Shown here: positions 57,671 to 64,000 of the stretch, in pieces
Numbering within the stretch: position 1 is the stretch's first letter
How the letters are laid out: each line of letters opens with the position of its first letter
DNA from: Chrysemys picta bellii
Lineage: Eukaryota; Chordata; Testudines; Emydidae
Direction of reading: 5' to 3'
Length of the DNA stretch: 64,000 nt
NCBI RefSeq assembly: GCF_011386835.1
Contig: NC_088799.1
Coordinates: 74,915,302 to 74,979,301, forward strand
Position numbers and translations under genes: made by a program
The notes under the pieces: model-generated
What the model saw: the letters and a program-made list of their open reading frames with translations, nothing else
The model's database searches: none
What the model was told of the DNA's origin: nothing

Positions 57671-59288
57671 AACACATGATCATATATGCTTTTGATTTGA
57701 GATACATGCTATATGTCATGCATGAGAACCCAGCTGTACCAAATATTAAACTACACATGAGAGAAATACATTAGATTTATTTTAAACTTGTAAAAGCTCC
57801 TTTGAAATACCTTCATATGGTGAGCATACGTCACCACCCTCTTCTTAATCACTTCATAGTTCATTGCTAAACTTTCTTCTTACTTGGTCTTTTCTATGGC
57901 ATTTCTCATCTGCTTGAGCATTAATAAGAAGATATATAGCTATACCACAAACAGATGTACTTACTTTGTACAAATGCTTTATGGATACAGAACTATGCAA
58001 GGTTTCCCTTACTCTCAATGGGTCATCTAGTATGACAGGGACCCTGCTTCAAAGCTCATAAAAGGAAGTACCAAATTAGACTTTTCTGATTATTTTCTAC
58101 ACCCTTTCTGAGCCCAACTTTACTCACATTGAAGTTAATGGCAAAGTTCCCACTGTGAAATATGCGTGTTCTTCAAAATGTAACATAAAAACAGTCTATG
58201 GTGCAACCACTGTGATGCACAGGAGACGTGCCCTCTTCTTGACTTTTAATTGTCCTATTGATGTCTCCCTCGACAAGGCCACAAGTATGCTACATTCTCA
58301 CTGATTTTTCAACCTTTTCCCCCAATTTTTCATATGGTTGCATCTTTGAAAATAAGCATTCTTTCTAATTCAACTTGGTCACAGAGGTGCATTGCAAATA
58401 AACAAGCTGGTATTTTTAATATTTATAAGCCATAACAAATAGAAAATTGAGCAACTTTTAGAAAATGTAGAAATTCAAATTCACTATTATTTTTTAAAAA
58501 GAGAAATAGAAACTAAGAAATCACCCAGTTAAGATCACTCAAACAAGCTTAACTCTGCTCCCATTTCCTGCTCACCTTCCACCAGGCACACCTATCTTTT
58601 GGTAAGAACTTTAAGAAATTTTCAACCTGCAGCTGTGGACAACTTGGGACTTAAACTGCTTTTCTCCTTTTCAACAGGCATTTCACCCATATAAGTGAAG
58701 ACAGACCTATCCCTTTAAACCACTTTATTTGTGTTTTGCTTGTGAAGTCAAGGAAATCTGGAGTACATAGTTTTGGTTTTGTATGTGTGTCTATGATTCC
58801 CAAGTGTGATCAACTGCTTCCCCACATCAATTTCTCATAATTTGCTGACAGACCGCAGACTATGCCTATCCATGCTAGGACCATGTAGAATTAAGATCAC
58901 CATGCTGCCCATACTATTTGCCAAAACTCTTTTCAATTACAAAACAATTCCTCTGACAAATTCACAACAAACTATTCAAATGGCATCAGTTCATGTCAAA
59001 AACAAGATATGAAGAGACTTGGAGTTTCTAGGTTGAACTGTTTTGGAGTTATGATTAGCCAAAACAAAAGTCAGGAAAACACTCAAGAGCTGAGATCACC
59101 ATACTATATGAACCCTCACTTCTCCCATATGACCTGTCACAACTGTCTCAAAACTTCTCATAAAAATGCAACCTTGCTGCAAGAGCATGCTCATGATGTT
59201 TCAGGTGGATTATTTTGACCCCCACATCTAAAACAAAATTTACAGGTAATGTAAAGCTATTCTCTACCTTAACTATAGAAAAGGAGAG
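57671..59288. other. AT-rich non-coding DNA, no gene seen
   Basis: Left flank of DIRS copy 3. One diverged ancient repeat copy is near 58095-58155 (tactcacattgaagttaatg). No exon recognised. Confidence 0.5.
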
Positions 59289-62200
59289 GTTACTACTCAC
59301 CTTGTGCAGTAACTGGAGTTCTTTGAATTATATGTCCCTGTGGGTGCTCCACTTCAGATGCGCATGCATCCCTCCGCCTCTGAATGGAGATTTTTGGTTG
59401 CAGTGCCTGTTCGGCCCATGTATGCACCCTACAGCAATGAGATCTCCTGTGTGAGCAATTGATTGTGAGACGGGTCCATGAAGAGGGACGGGGAAAGTGG
59501 TTGGAAGGGCAGGATGGAGAGGTAAATTGGATAGTATAACCCAAAGTTATGGCCTCCAGTACTTATTTGTCCAGTGTTATAGCCTCCCAAACTTCATGAA
59601 ATAAGAAAGAGGCAGTGTCCAAATTGAGGAAAGGGGGATTGCATCATTCAGCTGAGAAAACCTGGTCATTGGGTGGTTTGAACTCTTGACCAAAGAATCA
59701 AAAGTGGGTGTTTGGATGATATTGAAGGCTGGTATGAAGCATTCGAGGTAGTTGCAAGCTTTTTCTTTGAAAAGCTCAACCTCTTAGTCAGTGGTTCCAG
59801 TGGCTTATGGAAGGCAAAAATTGAGCAGGATGGGATCTCTGGGCCGACTGAGACATGCTAAGCTTTCTTGTATTTGCAGGTGTGTATATCCCTAAAAACC
59901 TAAGTGTTGCTTCAGAGTCCTTTAGGATATGAAGCAAGTCGTCCGTGTAATCTGCGAAAAGCTACAGGCCATTGAAAAGTAAATATTCCACAGTCAATTG
60001 TACCTCCCACACAGACCCAGACAACTGAAGCCAGGAAGCTCACCTCATCGCTTCTGCAATGGAAACAGACCTGGCTGCAGTGTCCACTGCATCCAGTAAC
60101 ACCTCCAGTGAAGCTTTCGCAAAGAGCTGATCCTCCTTTATTATGGGTGCTGAACTGTTCTCAATGTTCCTGTGATAAATGGTCAATAAAAGCATTAAAC
60201 TTCTTGGAGTTCAGGTAGTCGTATTTGGTGCCTAGTGGTTATCTAACCTGAACTGAAGTGTTGATGACAAGTAGCTCTTATGACCAAAAAGATCCAGACA
60301 TTTCTGGTCCTTATAATAAGGGGTGGCCTAAAAAGGTATGTTGCCTGCTGCTGCCTCCTTCATTGACTGCATCTATGACTAAAGAATTTGGTGCTGGACT
60401 GAGCAAATAAAAACTCCGAATCGCTGGCCAGGATGATGTATTTTTATTTAAATCAGCCCTTTTGTATGTAAAAGGGACCATTGCTGGAGTTTGCCAGGTA
60501 GACTTGACTCAAGGATGGCTTCATTAATTGGCAGTGACATCCATGCTGAGGTAGAAATGTGCAATGTGTCCAGGACCTTACGATGGGAATCCTGGACTTC
60601 TTCCAGGTGTAAGTGACCTGCTTCATCAGGTCGTGAACTAGCCTAAAACAATCAGCTAACGATGGTGGTAATGGCATGACTGCTTCATCAGGTGACGATG
60701 ACAAGAGGAAACCTCATTTTCCACCCTTGAGTCTTGCCCCTCAAAGGTCTCCTCGGACAAAGAGTGAGGAGGAGGGATAGATGGTACCAGGGAATGAGGT
60801 CTATGTTCTGTGTGGGACTGAGTTGAGGCCCCTCAAAACTGCTGGTAGTACATGGCCTTACTGCAATACAGAGGTAAATGAGGGAGACCATGAGGGAAGG
60901 TATCCAACACTGGTCATCCCAAGTGTTGGAAGGCAGGGGCCTTTGTTGCATTTGCAACAGGGAATAATATCTCCTGGAATAAATTGGAGAGTTTTGAACA
61001 GTAAATTCAGAGTCTGAGTCAGAATGCTCCTCCACATATTGTATTCCAAGTGACAGCCCCTCTTTCTGGATAGTGGAAGATGGAGAAGAGATACCTCTCC
61101 CAAAACCGTGAGCAATCGGTGATCCAGCCAACTTCATTACCGAGAGGTGTCCGGAGGTCACAAGGAGCAGAGACTCAGGTTCATTCGGTACCAAAAGGTC
61201 TTTTCGGTACCAGAATTATTGTGGTACCAGGTGTACAGCAGAATTCATTACCAGCATCAATGATGTTGCAGAAGGCAAGCGTGATGTTGCAGTGTGAGGC
61301 ACGGACGTCTATACCAAGGGGGTCAAGGATTCCATTGAAGCCGGTCTGATAATAGTAGTCTTCAGTACTGAGCCCTTTACCACTGAGGTATGGGACTTAC
61401 CTGAAGTCTTAGTGCACTTCACAGTACATGAAATACTCAGAGCCTCACTAACACTCCTTTCAGGACCAGATTTTCTTTGATGAGGAACTCTGTCATGCTC
61501 CTCTTATTCCTTCTTTTTACTTTGTGTGGGAAATTCTTTGTACTGTCAGCTCGGTTATCAGTACCTCACTCATGGAGAGTGTTGGAGACCAGAGTTTCGA
61601 TGCTGTCTTCCCCTTGGAAGCTCTCAATGATTGTGACCTTGACAACAACGGAGCACCGACAAAAGTGGAGAGTCCCTGTACAGAGGGGTTCTCTTCCTCC
61701 AGATCTCAAGGTTTCCTCCATCATTAAGAGCCTATACTTCATTTCCCTGTTCTTCCAGTATCTTCCTTTAAAAGAAGGGCAGTTCTTACACTTGCTGGGA
61801 ATACAAGAATCTTCCAAACAACGAATGCAGAGAGAGTGCCCATCACTAACAGGAACTGCCTCTCAACAAGAGAGGCACCTTTTAAAGCCCAGGGAACCCA
61901 GCATCCCCAACAGAAGAAAATTTGTTCAAGCCCCTCAATAAGGGAAAAAGAAAAACAAAAATGTGTGTGCATGTGCGCATATATATATATGTTTTAAGAA
62001 AAGAAAGAAAAAATGGAGAACAAATTTTTCAACAATTATAAGGTGCTAAACCTACTACTACTACTACTGAAAACTCACTATAAAAGCTAAAACACTTATA
62101 CAAGAGGGAACAGGCTAGACTCTGTCTCTGGCCAAAGGCAGTTGAGAAGGAACTGAGGGAGGTTCACTCGCTCAGCCTATAACTTCAGTATGTGGCACAA

Positions 62201-62319
62201 GGATGTGTAGGGCGCATGCTCAGGCTGAATGGGCACTGCAAATGAAAATCTCCGATCAAAGGCACAGGGGTGCATGCACACCTAAAGTGAAGCACCCACA
62301 GGAATACTACTCAAAGAAG
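59289..62319 (-). mobile_element. DIRS-type retrotransposon, internally deleted (copy 3)
   Basis: The left terminus begins with GTT (59289-59291) and reads gttactactcaccttgtgca, gtccctgtgggtgctccact. The right terminus (about 62130-62319) reads agttgagaaggaactgaggg, cgcatgctcaggctgaatgg and agtgaagcacccacaggaat, ending aaagaag. Between about 59475 and 59485 the sequence jumps from the left terminal repeat directly to the segment upstream of RT (equivalent to 17.97 kb of copy 1). The internal complementary region, recombinase, RNase H and RT, about 2.9 kb in copy 1 terms, are therefore gone. Only the gag-like region and both ends remain, so this copy is non-autonomous. Confidence 0.82.
60453..61972 (-). 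pseudogene. DIRS copy 3 gag-like region, broken
   Basis: Minus-strand pieces at 61566-61817 (CIPSKCKNCPSFKGR), 60688-61194 and 60453-60704 (SSPDEAVMPLPPSLADCFRL, VHDLMKQVT) are collinear with the gag-like pieces of copy 1 (PPKCAHCSKLKSR; TPDEAVLPPPPTSSDDFSKF, QDLFKRVTSE). The CxxC pair in SKCKNC is preserved. Stops and frame changes break the frame throughout. Confidence 0.68.
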
Positions 62320-63380
62320 ACTATTCTCTCTCCCTCATGGAGCCCCATTTGTAGCCATTAGAATGGGAAATGTTAAGGGCTACTGAATAGTATCCTCAGT
62401 GTGTACACCTCAGGGGCAACTGAATGGTATATTTTAGCTAGTAGTTTTATTAAGATATTGATGTGGGTGAACGTATTCATAAAGGCAAAGATGGTGCACA
62501 CAACATGGGTGATAAATAATTTTGCCAAAGAGCACAAGTAGTAAGTATTCCAAGAGGTATGAAGTGTATCCCTTTTATGGGTTAGTGAGCTTGCATTTCT
62601 CCTTCCCCCTCCCTCTAGCTAATGACCTGAAAATTACTGCCTAGGGTGAGACCATGTATTGTCTCATTAACATTCAGTACAACTGCCACAGCATGAAGGG
62701 AACAAAACAGATGCAAAAGAAGAGCAGAAATATGCAATGGACATTCTCTTAGCAAATTGTTCAGCAGTAGAACAAAGTTCAATAAATACAGTGCACAAAT
62801 GTTTGGTTTTCCAGCACCCAGATATTTTGGGACAGGCTATTCCACACACAGAATTGTTGTGAAGGGAAAGAGAGACACAGAAAGAGAATTGTACATTAAT
62901 CCCCCTCTCTTCCTCTTCAGTATAATTCTTTGAGTTATTAATTAGAGGGCTGATGAATAAGCTGGGAAGTTTTCAAAATACAGCCCTAAATATAGACACT
63001 GAACTAAAACTCATCTTTGGCTGCTCTAACATTGCACCAAGAGTTGTACCATGGGACAGCTCTAAGAACAGGTATTTTTATCAGAGGTATCAATGGTAGA
63101 CTTTTCATTATCTGCATATTCATCCAATGACAAGAATGGAGTCTGGCTATTTGCATAATGCAACCATACTTCAGTTGAGAAATTAAAACCTAAGCTATCT
63201 GGTTTTTTGGTACTCACAAATGGCTGGAATACTGTGGTCCTATGCAACTTCTCATGTAAATATTAGATTAACTACTAAGACAACCTGGACTCAAATTCTA
63301 GCAACATTCAGAGGCCACATAGCTCTAACTATCCTTTACCACATATGACAACAATACTACCACCAAGATAGCCCAGTGCT
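62320..63380. other. AT-rich non-coding DNA, no gene seen
   Basis: Right flank of DIRS copy 3. No exon or defined repeat recognised. Confidence 0.5.
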
Positions 63381-63382
63381 AG

Positions 63383-64000
63383 GATGATATCAGCTCAGGG
63401 ATAAATAGCTGGTTGAAGCTGAACCCAAGTAAAACAGAGGTTATGCTAGTGGGCGGAGGAAAGCAGCCATGGTGCACTCTCCTTTGGCTAAAGGTGCACT
63501 CCCACAACTGGTCAACTCAGACCATAGTTGAGGAGTGCTCCTGGATTACTTGTTGATGCTAAACTTTCGCAGCATCCAGGAGCATATCTGACTGGCTGGG
63601 ACACTCCATTCCCTACTGGTGGAGGATGACCTGGACTTGGTTATATGCACCTGTCTCATTTGCTGTCTGAACTACAGCAATGCAATATACTGGGACATAA
63701 AGCTATCAGCCCCTAAGAAACTCCAACCAATATACACTACTGCAGCATGTCCCCTCTGTAACATGGGCTACCACAAGCACATCAAGTTTGTCCTCCACTC
63801 TATCCACTGACTTCCCACAGAACATCACATCAAGTTCAAAGTCTCAGCTCCTATCTTCAAGGCACTCAATGCCCTGGGTGCAGAATATCTAAAAGATCAT
63901 GAAGACTCTGGTTGACAACTCCATTTCTCAGGCACAATGGAACTTTCTACCATAAGGACAAAAACTCATCTGTGTAGGAAACGGAGCTTTCTTGGGGGCT
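63383..64000 (+). pseudogene. L2-type LINE reverse transcriptase C-terminal remnant
   Basis: In shifting plus-strand frames the text reads INSWLKLNPSKTEVMLVGG (about 63400-63455), then VDAKLSF-like sequence and, at 63619-63810, LVICTCLICCLNYSNAIYW, APKKLQPIYTTAAC and HKHIKFVLHSIH. These correspond to the L2-clade RT blocks W-LKLN-KTEvllvG, LvtsrLDYCNalY, LqlvQNaAaR and htpvL-sLHWLPv. The frame then continues past a stop into KFKVSAPIFKALNALGAEYL. Frameshifts and stops show an old, dead copy. It runs off the window end. Confidence 0.78.

Noticed and set aside
1..64000. CRISPR array, bacterial defence system, operon or phage
   Set aside because: No regularly spaced direct repeats with unique spacers, no dense tandem genes and no prokaryotic coding pattern; the content is vertebrate repeat DNA.

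Overview
The window looks like gene-poor, AT-rich vertebrate (sauropsid) nuclear DNA. The repeat types point to a turtle: DIRS-type retrotransposons, many hAT-type non-autonomous elements, a tRNA-like SINE with a CR1-like 3' tail, and old MIR-, L2- and mariner-type fragments. The organism is an inference from family resemblance, not a database match. I recognise no host protein-coding exon, rRNA, functional tRNA gene, CRISPR array or prokaryotic operon. Nearly every long ORF lies inside a transposon or a low-complexity GC-rich array.

Layout. 1-14.8 kb: AT-rich intergenic or intronic DNA with a CR1-tailed SINE (2.84 kb), MIR fragments (11.5 and 12.95 kb), an unusual nested direct/inverted repeat (10.95-11.42 kb) and a MITE (13.53 kb). 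14.8-20.6 kb: a nearly full-length DIRS-type element on the minus strand, with gag-like, reverse transcriptase, RNase H and tyrosine recombinase regions, terminal inverted repeats and an internal complementary region. 20.6-33.5 kb: mostly unique AT-rich DNA with two TA-flanked mariner/pogo-type MITEs (26.24 and 32.09 kb). 33.5-37.2 kb: a second, truncated DIRS copy abutting a hAT remnant that keeps the C-terminal end of its transposase; a palindromic hAT MITE is inserted into that remnant. 37.2-43.5 kb: unique AT-rich DNA with a candidate conserved non-coding stretch near 41.1-41.4 kb. 43.5-45.1 kb: stacked ancient SINE material, including two tRNA-like heads in tandem, with a younger hAT MITE inside. 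47.9-49.2, 53.6-54.6, 55.6-56.45 and 57.3-57.66 kb: four more hAT-type elements with perfect 8-bp target duplications; three of them carry G- or C-rich interiors. 55.18-55.59 kb: a TA-flanked DNA transposon holding a 116-bp piece of DIRS sequence that matches the third DIRS copy at 114 of 116 positions. 59.3-62.3 kb: that third DIRS copy, internally deleted. 63.4-64.0 kb: an L2-type LINE RT remnant.

How the parts relate. There is no host pathway here. The biology is transposon succession: DIRS elements that insert without an ordinary target duplication and share a GTT at their left ends, hAT elements that leave 8-bp duplications, mariner-type elements that leave TA, and nesting and sequence exchange among them. 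The most unusual feature is the DIRS fragment inside the mariner-type element, followed by the 10.95-11.42 kb nested repeat and the intact internal complementary region of DIRS copy 1.
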